Positions 1 to 8,318 of a stretch of DNA of 64,000 nucleotides are shown piece by piece (positions within the stretch are counted from its first letter, which is position 1; every line of letters begins with the position of its first letter). Origin of the DNA: JBHELQ01 sp046262995 (lineage in GTDB: Bacteria > Actinomycetota > Thermoleophilia > Solirubrobacterales > Thermoleophilaceae); the NCBI GenBank assembly GCA_046262995.1, contig JBHELQ010000122.1, positions 16,868 through 80,867 of the forward strand, given 5' to 3'. The position numbers and the translations under genes were made by a program. The notes beneath the pieces were generated by a model that was not told the origin of the DNA, ran no database searches, and saw nothing but the letters and a program-made list of their open reading frames with translations.

Positions 1-1575
1 GTCGTGCTGTTCGACGAGCTCCCCGTGAGCTCGCTCGAGGACGACCACGGAGGGATCGACGCCAAGCGCCTCCCGGCTTTCGCCGAGCTGGCCGGCGACG
101 CCACCTGGTTCCGCAACGCCTTCACCGTCTACGACTCGACCGAGCGGGCCCAGCCTGCGATCTTCGACGGCGACCTCCCCGCCAAGGACAAGCTGCCGAC
201 CTCGGCGGATCACCCGAACAGCATCTTCACCCTGTTCGCCAAGAGCCATCGTTTGAATGTCTCCGAGGAGGCGACGAGCGTCTGCCCGCGCGACCTCTGC
301 AAGGACGCCCAGGGGGACGAGTCCTACGGAGGCCGGATGGGATCGCTGTTCGACGACCTCGGACTGGTCTGGCTGCACGTGGTCTCGCCGCCCGGCATCG
401 AGCGCGACCTGGCATCGGTGTCGGACACCTGGGGCGACTTCAGCGGTGGCGGCGGCGACGGCGGCGGGGGGGACCAGGGCCAGCACGGCTCGGACAGCTC
501 CGTGAACACTCGCGGCAACCTCAACAAGAGCCGCAACCATCGCTTCTACGACTGGGTGTCGAAGATCCGGAGCGGCTCGCGGCCGGCGCTCAACTTCAAG
601 CACACGCTGATGCCGCACGTGCCCTGGCAGTACCTGCCGGACGGCAGGCAGTACCACCGCACAGCCCGCGACGCGATCCCGCAGCTCTCGCGCCAGTCGT
701 ACAAGGACGCCTACCAGATCGACTCGCTCCATCAGCGGCATCTGCTGCAGACCGGTTTCGCCGACCACGAGCTGGGCGTCCTGCTCCGGCGCTTGAAGCG
801 CACCGGCCTGTACGACAAGTCGCTGATCGTCGTCGCCGCCGACCACGGTGTGGCCTTCGACCTCGGAGCTTTCGACCGGCGCACCATCAAACGCCGGAAC
901 GCCGAAGAGATCGGCCCGATCCCCTTCTTCCTCAAGGCGCCCGGCCAGCGCAAGGGCAGGGTCGATCGCGCCTACGCCGAGAGCATCGACATCCTTCCGA
1001 CGATCCTCGACGTGCTCAACGTCAACCCGCGCGTGCACATCGACGGCGCCTCGGCGTTCAGTCGCCGAGTTCGTCACCGCCGGCAGATCAGGATCCTCCA
1101 GCGGGGCACGTTCAAGCCGATGCGCTTCGGCCTCCGCGAATGGGAGGCCGGTAGGCGGCGGGCGCTTCAGCGCAAGCTGAGCGTCTTCGGCACGGGCGCC
1201 CAGGGGCCCCTGCGGTTGTTCCGGATCGGCCCCGACCAACAGTTGCTGTTCCAACCGGTGCGCGACTTCCGCGTGGTCCCGGGGTCCGGCGCACGCTTCG
1301 TCGGCGCTTCGGAGTACCGCGACGTCGATCTGCGTTCGGCGACGATCCCGGTCCATGTGGCGGGCTACCTGAAGGGGATCCCGAACGGCCGTACGCTGGC
1401 GATCGCGGTCAACGGCAGGATCGCCGCGACCTGCGACAGCTTCACGCTCGCCACCGGGATCGGCCCGGTCTTCTCTGCCATGACGCCCGAGTCGTTCTGG
1501 CGCCAGGGGCGGAACCGGGTCGAGCTGTTCGAGGTATTGCCGGGGAACGCGCTCAGGCGGTTGGGGACCGCCTAG
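1..1575 (+). CDS. Sulfatase / alkaline-phosphatase-fold hydrolase, 5'-truncated
   Basis: The frame is open from the first base, so the true N-terminus, where this superfamily keeps its catalytic nucleophile, lies outside the window. The GTG at base 4 is probably internal. Visible are a conserved His in HTLMPHVPW (about codon 205), the metal-ligand Asp-His pair in VVAADHGVA (about codon 280) and the following IDILPTILDVL helix typical of sulfatases. A Gly/Asp-rich loop lies near codons 149-160. About 170 residues of unknown beta-rich sequence follow the fold. It heads a cell-surface carbohydrate region, so a sulfate-ester or phospho-glycan substrate is plausible, but none can be named. The stop overlaps the convergent lipoprotein gene by 4 bases. 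Confidence 0.72.
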   Translation, partial: VVLFDELPVSSLEDDHGGIDAKRLPAFAELAGDATWFRNAFTVYDSTERAQPAIFDGDLPAKDKLPTSADHPNSIFTLFAKSHRLNVSEEATSVCPRDLCKDAQGDESYGGRMGSLFDDLGLVWLHVVSPPGIERDLASVSDTWGDFSGGGGDGGGGDQGQHGSDSSVNTRGNLNKSRNHRFYDWVSKIRSGSRPALNFKHTLMPHVPWQYLPDGRQYHRTARDAIPQLSRQSYKDAYQIDSLHQRHLLQTGFADHELGVLLRRLKRTGLYDKSLIVVAADHGVAFDLGAFDRRTIKRRNAEEIGPIPFFLKAPGQRKGRVDRAYAESIDILPTILDVLNVNPRVHIDGASAFSRRVRHRRQIRILQRGTFKPMRFGLREWEAGRRRALQRKLSVFGTGAQGPLRLFRIGPDQQLLFQPVRDFRVVPGSGARFVGASEYRDVDLRSATIPVHVAGYLKGIPNGRTLAIAVNGRIAATCDSFTLATGIGPVFSAMTPESFWRQGRNRVELFEVLPGNALRRLGTA

Positions 1576-1925
1576 AGGTTGTCCAGGCAGTTCTCGACGT
1601 CCGCGAGCGTGTGGTCGTCCGCCTGGCGCACGTAGAGGAGCGAGGCGCCGATCTGCTCGGTGCCCTCCTCGCGGCCCTCGAACTGGGCGGCGGACGCCTC
1701 GCCACCCGTCAGGAAGAAGCGGATGCGCGGACCGCGCGTGGGATCGCCGACCTGGATCGAGTCCCGCCCCTCCAGACGGGCCGCCAGCCCCTTGTCCTCG
1801 TGCAGGCAGCGCAGGGCGTCGGGTATCCGGTCGCGGGAGTTGGGCCCGCTCCCCCCGCCACTCAGGCCGCAGCCGGAAATGGCGGCGCAGAGCAGCGCGA
1901 GGCCGAGGAGGGTCGTAGCTCGCAC
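1572..1925 (-). CDS. Small lipoprotein of unknown function
   Basis: This is a 117-residue protein starting with GTG. It has a short signal peptide ending in a lipobox (AISGC, Cys near residue 19), so it should be a diacylglycerol-anchored lipoprotein. The mature part has two further Cys (in LRCLHED and ENCLDNL) that could form a disulfide. No family is recognised. The start is supported by a TAGGCT hexamer ending 8 bases upstream (leaderless arrangement). It converges on the sulfatase-like gene with a 4-base overlap. Confidence 0.7.
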   Translation of the reverse strand: MRATTLLGLALLCAAISGCGLSGGGSGPNSRDRIPDALRCLHEDKGLAARLEGRDSIQVGDPTRGPRIRFFLTGGEASAAQFEGREEGTEQIGASLLYVRQADDHTLADVENCLDNL

Positions 1926-1933
1926 GCCGGCCC

Positions 1934-1939
1934 AGCCTA
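1934..1939 (-). promoter_or_regulatory. -10 element, leaderless promoter of lipoprotein gene
   Basis: TAGGCT on the minus strand, 8 bases before GTG at 1925. No clear -35 element. Confidence 0.45.
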
Positions 1940-1956
1940 ATGAGTCTCGCGCGGCC

Positions 1957-3927
1957 CTAGCGGAGCGGCTTGGTCGCGCGGAACGATGCGCCGATGCTCG
2001 AGAAGGCGGGCTTCGGTGCGCCGAACTGGTCGATCAGCCCCTTGTTGTTCCAGGGCGGAGTGGCGTATGCGCGGTCGTTCCCGCCGCTCCAGTTGGGCAG
2101 GACCCGGAAGTCCTTCAGGATCCAGATGATCGACCCGTTCACATACGGCTTCGACGCGTGGATCGCCAGGTGCTCGCGCAGGAACTTCTGCTGGAACTGG
2201 AAGGTGCCCCTCTGCGACTCGGAGCCGTCGCGCGTCGCCTCCGCGCCGTACTCCGTCACGAACAGCGGCAGGCCCGGATAGGCGTTGTGGACCTGGTCGA
2301 GGAACGGCCCCAGGTCCGAGGTCTTCGAGGGCCGGTAGCCGAAGGCCGAGTCCTTGTACCAGCCGAAGTACTCGTTGATGCCCAGCACGTCGAGCCGCCC
2401 GAGCGCGGGCTGGAAGATCTGCTCGCCGATCCGCGGATTCCGCTCGAGCCCGACGAGCCGCGTGTCGTCGAGCTTGTGGACCTGACGAGCGCCGCGACGG
2501 ATGTAGTCCGCGTAGCCCGAGCCGATGCGCCCGCCCTCGGTGGCGTCGCCGCCAAGCTCGTTGCCGAGCGACCAGACGAAGATCGAGGCGTGGTTGACGT
2601 TGTAGCGGACGGTGTTCTGGGCCGCCCTGATCGCGCTCCGGCGCACACGCGGCTGGTCGAGCAGCAGGTTCGAGAGCTGATAGACCGGCGAGTCGACCCA
2701 GTAAAGGATGCCGGCGCGATCGAGCGCTTCGATGAAGGCCGGATGGAGTGGATAGTGCGAGCGCGTCACCGACGCCCCGAGCTGGCGCAGCCGCCGCAAA
2801 GTCACGCGCCGCTGCGCGCGCGTGAACACCCCGCCGGTGGAGGGATCGTCCTCGTGCACGCTGGCGCCGCGCAGCCGCACCCTGTGGCCGTTCAGGTACA
2901 CGCGGGTCCCCTTCACCTGGATCTTGCGCACCCCGAATGCGAGCCGGTACGCGGAGCGCCGCTCACCGTCCGTCGAGGCCGTGGCGAAGAGGCTGTAGAG
3001 GCGCGGCCGTCCCGGGCGCCAGAGCGACGGCTTGCGGATCCTGAAGCGCACACGCACGGCGCGGCGGGAACGGGCGTTGACCTTGCGCGAGAACTGGATC
3101 CGCTGTGCCCGCCGCCCCTTCGTGCCGATTCGCACGGCGACCTGCACGCGCCGGTCCTTGCGGCCGGCGTTGCGCAGCGCGAGCTCGACGCCCACTCGCG
3201 CCGACCCGCGCACGCGGCGCAGCCGCGGCAGCGCCTTCACGTCTTCGATGTCGACGCGGTCGACTGGCCGGACGTAGACCTCGCGCAGGAGCCCGCCGAA
3301 GTTCCACCACCCGCCCTGGCCGAAGAAGCGCCAGTGGGTCAGGTCGGTGGTCGACCGCACCGAGGAGACCTTGACCACGAGGCGGTTGCGGCGGTGCCTG
3401 CGCAGGCCCTTCAGGTCGAGCTCGAAGGGGAAGTAGCCGCCGATGTGCTTGCCGATCAGGCGGCCGTTCAGCCACACCTTAGCCTGCGCGTTGGCGCTCT
3501 CGAAGCGGATGCGCCAGAGGAGCTTCTGCTTGCGCAGCCTGCGCGCGAGCCGGGGCAGCCTGAACTCCTTGCGGTACCAGCCGATCGACTGCTGGTCGAG
3601 AGTCGTGTCTCGCGCGTTCCAGTTGTGCGGCACGCGGATCGCGCTCCAGCCGCTGAGCGAGCGCTGTCTGTAGAAGCGCGACGACTCCCCCGTTCGGGCG
3701 TCGTCTTGGCGGAAGTACCAGCGGCCGCCGAGCAGCATACGGCCCGTGTTGCCCTCGCGGATGACCACCCTTCTTGTGGGCCGGTCGACCACCAGCTTGG
3801 GCGGGGGCGGGGGAGGGGTCGTGGCGCCTGGCGCGCTGCCGCCGCCACCCGTCGCGGCGGTCGCGGGCAGGGCCGCGGCGCCCCCGAGGGCAACTGCTAG
3901 TGCGATGGTCCTTGGCAGTCGAAGCAA
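1957..3927 (-). CDS. Secreted glycoside hydrolase family 2 (beta-galactosidase/glucuronidase type)
   Basis: This is a 656-residue protein with an N-terminal Sec signal (IALAVALGGAAALPATA) followed by a short Gly/Pro-rich linker. Domain order is that of GH2: a jelly-roll sugar-binding domain (about residues 55-220, with WYRKEF and VPHNWN), an immunoglobulin-like domain (about 220-325), and a TIM barrel (about 330-640). The acid/base Glu is in SLGNELGG and the nucleophile Glu in FVTEYGAEA. It would hydrolyse beta-linked galactose, glucuronate or mannose outside the membrane. The start used here is TTG; a TATCCT hexamer lies about 26 bases upstream. The gene is divergent from the YbhN-like gene. 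Confidence 0.88.
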   Translation of the reverse strand: MLRLPRTIALAVALGGAAALPATAATGGGGSAPGATTPPPPPPKLVVDRPTRRVVIREGNTGRMLLGGRWYFRQDDARTGESSRFYRQRSLSGWSAIRVPHNWNARDTTLDQQSIGWYRKEFRLPRLARRLRKQKLLWRIRFESANAQAKVWLNGRLIGKHIGGYFPFELDLKGLRRHRRNRLVVKVSSVRSTTDLTHWRFFGQGGWWNFGGLLREVYVRPVDRVDIEDVKALPRLRRVRGSARVGVELALRNAGRKDRRVQVAVRIGTKGRRAQRIQFSRKVNARSRRAVRVRFRIRKPSLWRPGRPRLYSLFATASTDGERRSAYRLAFGVRKIQVKGTRVYLNGHRVRLRGASVHEDDPSTGGVFTRAQRRVTLRRLRQLGASVTRSHYPLHPAFIEALDRAGILYWVDSPVYQLSNLLLDQPRVRRSAIRAAQNTVRYNVNHASIFVWSLGNELGGDATEGGRIGSGYADYIRRGARQVHKLDDTRLVGLERNPRIGEQIFQPALGRLDVLGINEYFGWYKDSAFGYRPSKTSDLGPFLDQVHNAYPGLPLFVTEYGAEATRDGSESQRGTFQFQQKFLREHLAIHASKPYVNGSIIWILKDFRVLPNWSGGNDRAYATPPWNNKGLIDQFGAPKPAFSSIGASFRATKPLR

Positions 3928-3953
3928 GAGGTCGGGTGAGGCGGGGCGGCGTC

Positions 3954-3959
3954 AGGATA
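3954..3959 (-). promoter_or_regulatory. Possible -10 element of the GH2 gene
   Basis: TATCCT on the minus strand, 26 bases before the TTG start, in the 218-base divergent gap 3928-4145. I see no other clear signal in that gap. Confidence 0.3.
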
Positions 3960-4145
3960 GCGGCGGCTGAGGAGACATTGCGGCAGGTCCTGGAGTCACG
4001 GCATCTGCCGAATGCTCCTGCTACCGTGCGGCCCCGACCGGGCGGTACCGGCCGGTCGCCCTGCAGGAAGGCCGTTGAGCTCCGGGTCTCCTCGGGTAGT
4101 ACCCCCGCGGAGGCCGGTGCGGGGAACGCGCCGAGCCGCTGAGCG

Positions 4146-5108
4146 ATGAATCGACGCTTCGCCCTCATCCAAGCCCTGATCTCCCTGGTCGCGCTGGCGG
4201 CCGTCGTCTGGTGGGCCTCCAAGCAGGACGCGCCCGAGCTGCCCTCGAGCGCCGGGGCCGTCGCCTGGCTGGTGGGAGCGGCGGTGCTGTACGCGATCGC
4301 GACGGTGCTGCGCGGTGAGCGCTGGCACCGCATCCTGCAGCTGACCGGCGTGGAGGTCTCCAGGACGGACGCCTACGGGCTGACCACCGTCGGCTACATG
4401 GGCAACAACGTCCTCCCGGCGCGCGCCGGCGAGATGCTGCGGGTGGTGTTGCTCTCGAAGCGTGCGGACGCGGGCAAGCGCGCGCTGCTCGGAACCGTCG
4501 TCGCCGAGCGGATCCTGGACGCGGCGGCGCTGGGGGCGATCTTCCTGGCGGTGGTCTACGGCGTGTTGCGCAATACGACGCTCCCGTCCGACCGCCCGCT
4601 GGTTGCGGCCGGGGTCGTCCTGGTGGTGTTGGCGCTCGCCCTCGTCGCGCTGCAGGTCCTGCGTCGCCGCGGCGCGCTCGGCCGCTTCCGGGAGTTCATC
4701 AGGCCACTGGCGGGCGGCCCGCGGGCGCTGCTCTCGCGGAGCGGCCTGGTACTGCTGCTCGGGTCGCTCCTGATCTGGGCCGTCGAGGCGAGCGTGTACC
4801 TGTCGATCGCCCGGGCCACTGAGCTTCACGACCTGAGCGGCATGGGCGCGCTGTACCTGGTCGCCCTCACGAACCTGTTCGCCATGCTGCCGGCCGCGCC
4901 GGGCTACGTCGGCACCTTCGACGCCGCCGTGGTCTTCGGCGTGAAGGCGGTCGGGGGCGCAGGCTCGGCCCCGGTCTCCTACCTGCTCCTCCTTCGCTTC
5001 GTCCTCTTCGTGCCGATCACGGTGGTGGGTCTGGTGGTGCTGGTCGTCAGGTACGGCGGCTGGGCGCGGCTGCGCGCCGCCGCGCGCCTCGAGGCGAGCA
5101 GGGCCTAG
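4146..5108 (+). CDS. YbhN/LPG-synthase-type multi-pass membrane protein (UPF0104)
   Basis: This 320-residue integral membrane protein has about eight hydrophobic segments and the family's conserved block GYMGNNVLPARAGEMLRVVLL (read as GYMGNNVLP followed by ARAGE). These features match the transmembrane half of lysylphosphatidylglycerol synthases (UPF0104/AglD-like), without the C-terminal aminoacyl transferase domain. Members are often found with glycosyltransferases and are suspected to act in lipid or lipid-linked sugar movement. It starts at ATG, 38 bases after an unusual GC-rich stretch, and is followed 17 bases later by a GT39-like gene. Confidence 0.82.
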   Translation: MNRRFALIQALISLVALAAVVWWASKQDAPELPSSAGAVAWLVGAAVLYAIATVLRGERWHRILQLTGVEVSRTDAYGLTTVGYMGNNVLPARAGEMLRVVLLSKRADAGKRALLGTVVAERILDAAALGAIFLAVVYGVLRNTTLPSDRPLVAAGVVLVVLALALVALQVLRRRGALGRFREFIRPLAGGPRALLSRSGLVLLLGSLLIWAVEASVYLSIARATELHDLSGMGALYLVALTNLFAMLPAAPGYVGTFDAAVVFGVKAVGGAGSAPVSYLLLLRFVLFVPITVVGLVVLVVRYGGWARLRAAARLEASRA

Positions 5109-5125
5109 GCGGCGCCCCGAAACCC

Positions 5126-6712
5126 GTGCGGGTCCCGGCAGCCCAGCTAAGGCTCTTCCGGCTGCGCGAGCTGCCGCCGTTCCGGGGCCGCGCGGGCAGC
5201 TCGATCAGCGGTGTAGCCGAATCCTCCGGCCCACCGCCGCGCCCCCGGCCGGTGTGGCCCGCGGGGCTGGTGTGCCTGGCGCTGGCGGCGGTCACGCTGC
5301 TCCTTCCCTCGACCCCGACGTACGACCCCTGGGCCTGGGTGCTCTGGGGCCGGGAGATAACCCACCTGGACCTGGTGACCACCGGCGGCCCGTCCTGGAA
5401 GCCGCTGCCGATCCTGTTCACGACGGTCTTCTCGCTGTTCGGCAAGGGGGCCGCGCCCTACCTCTGGCTCTGGATGGCCCGTGCGGGCGGCCTGTTCGCG
5501 TGCTTCATGGCGTTCCGGGTCGCACGCCGGCTGGTCGGCACGCGCGGATACGCGGAGCTCGCGGGCGTGTTCGCCGCGCTGGCCCTGTTCTCGAGCTTCA
5601 AGTTCGTTCGCGATGCGGTCCTCGGCAACTCCGATGCCATGCTCGCGGCAGCGGCACTGCTCGCCTTCGAGCGCCACCGTGACGGACGCCGCGACCACGC
5701 CTTCTACCTGGGTTTCGCGGGCGCCCTCCTGCGGCCCGAGGCATGGCCGTTCCTGGGGCTCTACGGCCTCTGGCTCTGGTTTCGCGAGCCGCGCCTGCGG
5801 GTGCGCATGGTGATCCTCGGCCTGCTCGTGCCCGCGCTCTGGTTCCTCCCCGAGTGGTGGGGCTCGGGGAATCCGTTCCGCGCCGGGGAGCGGGCGAACA
5901 ATCCGAACGCCGGGAGCGTGGCGTTCGCCGACCACCCCGCGCTGGAGCTGGCCAAGCGCTTCTGGAAGGTGGTGATCGCGCCGGTCAAGGCAGGGGCCGT
6001 GATCGGCACCGGTTATGCCTTGAGGAACTGGCTCCGCGACCGGCGGGAGGGGGTGACGCTGGCGATCGCCGCCTGCGGCCTCGCCTGGTTCTGTGTCGTC
6101 GCCGCCATGTCGGAGGCGGGCTTCGCCGGCAACCAGCGCTACCTGATCGTCTCGACCGCGGTGGTCTGTGTTCTCGGCGGCGTCGGAGTGGTACGGGCCC
6201 TCCAGGGCGTGGCGGCACTCAGCGCGCGCGGGTTCGGCAGGCCGCAGGCCGGGCCGGCCACCGCGCTCGCGATCTGCGTGGTGGGGGTGGCGGCGTCGAC
6301 GCCGTTCATAGTCGAGAAGGCAGACAACACCGAGCCGGTGTGGCGGGGCCTTCGCTACGAGGCCCACCTTTGGCGGGACCTCAAGGGACTGCTCGACCGC
6401 GTGGGACGCAAGCGCGTGCTCGGCTGCATCGGAGTCTTCAGCGGACCGTTCCAGACACAGGAGCTCGCCTGGGAGCTCGGCCTGCCGGGCGTAAGGATCG
6501 GCACGCTCGAGACGCCGCCCCCCGGGGCCCTGTTCAGGACCCGGACGATCCAGAATGGACCGCTCGTCACGCGCCCGACCGACGATCGCTTCCGGCAGGT
6601 CCTGCGCTACAGGGAGTGGCGGCTCCTGACGGTTCCGCCTCGTCCCAACCGCGGCCGCTGCCCCGCGGCCGACCGCTCGAGTCCGACCGCTCCGCGGCCA
6701 CCGGGTCTCTGA
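5126..6712 (+). CDS. Multi-pass membrane glycosyltransferase-like protein (GT39 type)
   Basis: The product is about 528 residues, mostly hydrophobic, with 9-11 predicted transmembrane segments. The charged first loop contains YDPWAWVLWGREI, where GT39/PMT relatives keep the catalytic acidic residue. A long non-membrane C-terminus (from about residue 390) carries CIGVFSGPFQTQELAWELG. It likely transfers a sugar from a polyprenyl-phosphate donor on the outer face of the membrane. The start is uncertain: GTG 5126 gives a polar 40-residue leader, and GTG 5252 would start right before the first membrane helix. It lies between a YbhN-like gene and a second GT39 gene. Confidence 0.72.
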   Translation: MRVPAAQLRLFRLRELPPFRGRAGSSISGVAESSGPPPRPRPVWPAGLVCLALAAVTLLLPSTPTYDPWAWVLWGREITHLDLVTTGGPSWKPLPILFTTVFSLFGKGAAPYLWLWMARAGGLFACFMAFRVARRLVGTRGYAELAGVFAALALFSSFKFVRDAVLGNSDAMLAAAALLAFERHRDGRRDHAFYLGFAGALLRPEAWPFLGLYGLWLWFREPRLRVRMVILGLLVPALWFLPEWWGSGNPFRAGERANNPNAGSVAFADHPALELAKRFWKVVIAPVKAGAVIGTGYALRNWLRDRREGVTLAIAACGLAWFCVVAAMSEAGFAGNQRYLIVSTAVVCVLGGVGVVRALQGVAALSARGFGRPQAGPATALAICVVGVAASTPFIVEKADNTEPVWRGLRYEAHLWRDLKGLLDRVGRKRVLGCIGVFSGPFQTQELAWELGLPGVRIGTLETPPPGALFRTRTIQNGPLVTRPTDDRFRQVLRYREWRLLTVPPRPNRGRCPAADRSSPTAPRPPGL

Positions 6713-6713
6713 C

Positions 6714-6719
6714 TAGGCT
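6714..6719 (+). promoter_or_regulatory. -10 element, leaderless promoter of GT39 gene
   Basis: TAGGCT, 8 bases before ATG 6728. Confidence 0.45.
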
Positions 6720-6727
6720 TGCCCCGG

Positions 6728-8311
6728 ATGGCCTCGGTCGCGTCGCGCACTCCCCCCCTGCCCAGGCTCGGGTCGCTTCCGCGGGGCGCGGCGATCCCCG
6801 CCCTGCTCCTGTTGGCGCTCCTGGTCGTGTCCGTGGTCCTGCGGACACGGGCACTGGGCGGCTCGCTGTGGATGGACGAGGGCCTCTCGATAGGAATCGC
6901 CACCCAGCCCCTGTTCGACATTCCGCACGTGCTGCGGGTGGACGGCTCGCCGCCGCTCTACTACATGCTGCTGTCGGTCTGGATGGACGTCATCGGCCGC
7001 GGTCCCGCCGAGACCCAGGGGCTGTCCGTGGCGATCGCCGTGCTCACCGTGCCCGCCGCGCTGTGGAGCGGCTGGAGCCTGTTCGGCAGGCGCGCCGGCC
7101 TGATCGCGGCGGCGCTCGCCGCAGTCAACCCGTTCCTGACGGCCTACGCGCAGGAGACGCGCATGTACTCGCTCATGCTCCTGCTCAGCCTGCTGGTGAC
7201 GACCGCCTTCCTGCACGTCTTCGCCCTCCGCCGCCGGCGCTACCTGCCGGCGTTCATGGTGCTGCTGGCGCTCATGCTCTACACGCACAACTGGGGCCTG
7301 TTCGTGGCGGCCGGCGCGTTCGTGGCGCTGGTGCCGTGCTGGTGGATCTCGGAGGACCGCCGCGCGTTCGTGCGGGACGCCGCGCTGGGCTTCGGGGGGG
7401 CGGGCCTGCTCTACCTCCCATGGCTGCCGACGCTCATCCACCAGGTCCAGCACACGGGAGCCCCCTGGCTCAACCCGCCTCGCTTCGGCGCTCCGATCCA
7501 GATCGTCAAGTCGCTGCTCGGGGGGGGAACGCCCAGCGTCGCGCTGCTGCTCGCCGGCGGAACCGGACTGGTGGCGCTCCTGCGGCGCCGCGTACAGGAC
7601 CGGGAGCGCAGCGCGCTGGTGGCGGCCACCGTGCTCTGCGTGGCGACCCTGGCGGTGGCCTGGCTCTTCTCCCAGGTCTCGCCCGCCTGGACGACGCGCT
7701 ACCTCGGGGTGGCGCTGGGGCCGATCCTCATCCTGGCGTCGCTGGGGCTGGCGCGGGCGGGCACGCTTGGGCTCGTCGCCCTCGTGATCGTCTTCGGCGT
7801 CTGGGCGGTGCCGAAGACCTATGGGCTGAAGAACAAGAGCAACGCCTCCGACCTGCGCGAGGCGGCGGTGCCGCAGCTGCACCCGGGCGACCTGGTCGTC
7901 TCGATGCAGCCCGAGCAGGGGCCGCTCCTGTGGTACCACCTGGAGCACCTGGGGCACAGGACCGGCCTGCGCTATGCGACCCCGATCGGGCCCACCCAGA
8001 ACCGCATGGTGATGGACTGGACCGACTCCCAGGACCGGCTCGAGGCTGCCACACCCGCCCGAAACCTCGATCCCCTGCTTGATAGGCTGCCCGCCGGGCA
8101 CAAGGTACTTCTCGTGCATCCCGTGACGGAGAGGGTCGATGACTGGGACGCGCCCTGGACCCAGCTCGTCAGGCGCCGCTCCGCCCAGTGGGGATACACG
8201 CTCGCGAGAGACAGGCGCTTCCGGCGCATCGGCGCCGTCCCGCCCTTCTATCGAAGGGCGACGAGGATCGGGATACGCGGAGTGCTCTACGTGAAGGCCG
8301 AGGCCCGATAG
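6728..8311 (+). CDS. GT39-family (PMT-like) membrane glycosyltransferase
   Basis: This 527-residue polytopic membrane protein shows the GT39/ArnT-like signature: an acidic pair in the first external loop (SLWMDEGLS, about residue 45) followed by DGSPPLYYMLL and NPFLTAYAQETRMYSL. The C-terminal 150 residues form a soluble domain. The predicted role is transfer of a sugar from a polyprenyl-phosphate donor to a surface glycan or protein outside the cell. I chose ATG 6728 over TTG 6719 because a TAGGCT hexamer ends 8 bases before it. The flavoprotein gene follows by 7 bases, suggesting co-transcription. Confidence 0.82.
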   Translation: MASVASRTPPLPRLGSLPRGAAIPALLLLALLVVSVVLRTRALGGSLWMDEGLSIGIATQPLFDIPHVLRVDGSPPLYYMLLSVWMDVIGRGPAETQGLSVAIAVLTVPAALWSGWSLFGRRAGLIAAALAAVNPFLTAYAQETRMYSLMLLLSLLVTTAFLHVFALRRRRYLPAFMVLLALMLYTHNWGLFVAAGAFVALVPCWWISEDRRAFVRDAALGFGGAGLLYLPWLPTLIHQVQHTGAPWLNPPRFGAPIQIVKSLLGGGTPSVALLLAGGTGLVALLRRRVQDRERSALVAATVLCVATLAVAWLFSQVSPAWTTRYLGVALGPILILASLGLARAGTLGLVALVIVFGVWAVPKTYGLKNKSNASDLREAAVPQLHPGDLVVSMQPEQGPLLWYHLEHLGHRTGLRYATPIGPTQNRMVMDWTDSQDRLEAATPARNLDPLLDRLPAGHKVLLVHPVTERVDDWDAPWTQLVRRRSAQWGYTLARDRRFRRIGAVPPFYRRATRIGIRGVLYVKAEAR

Positions 8312-8318
8312 AGCAGAG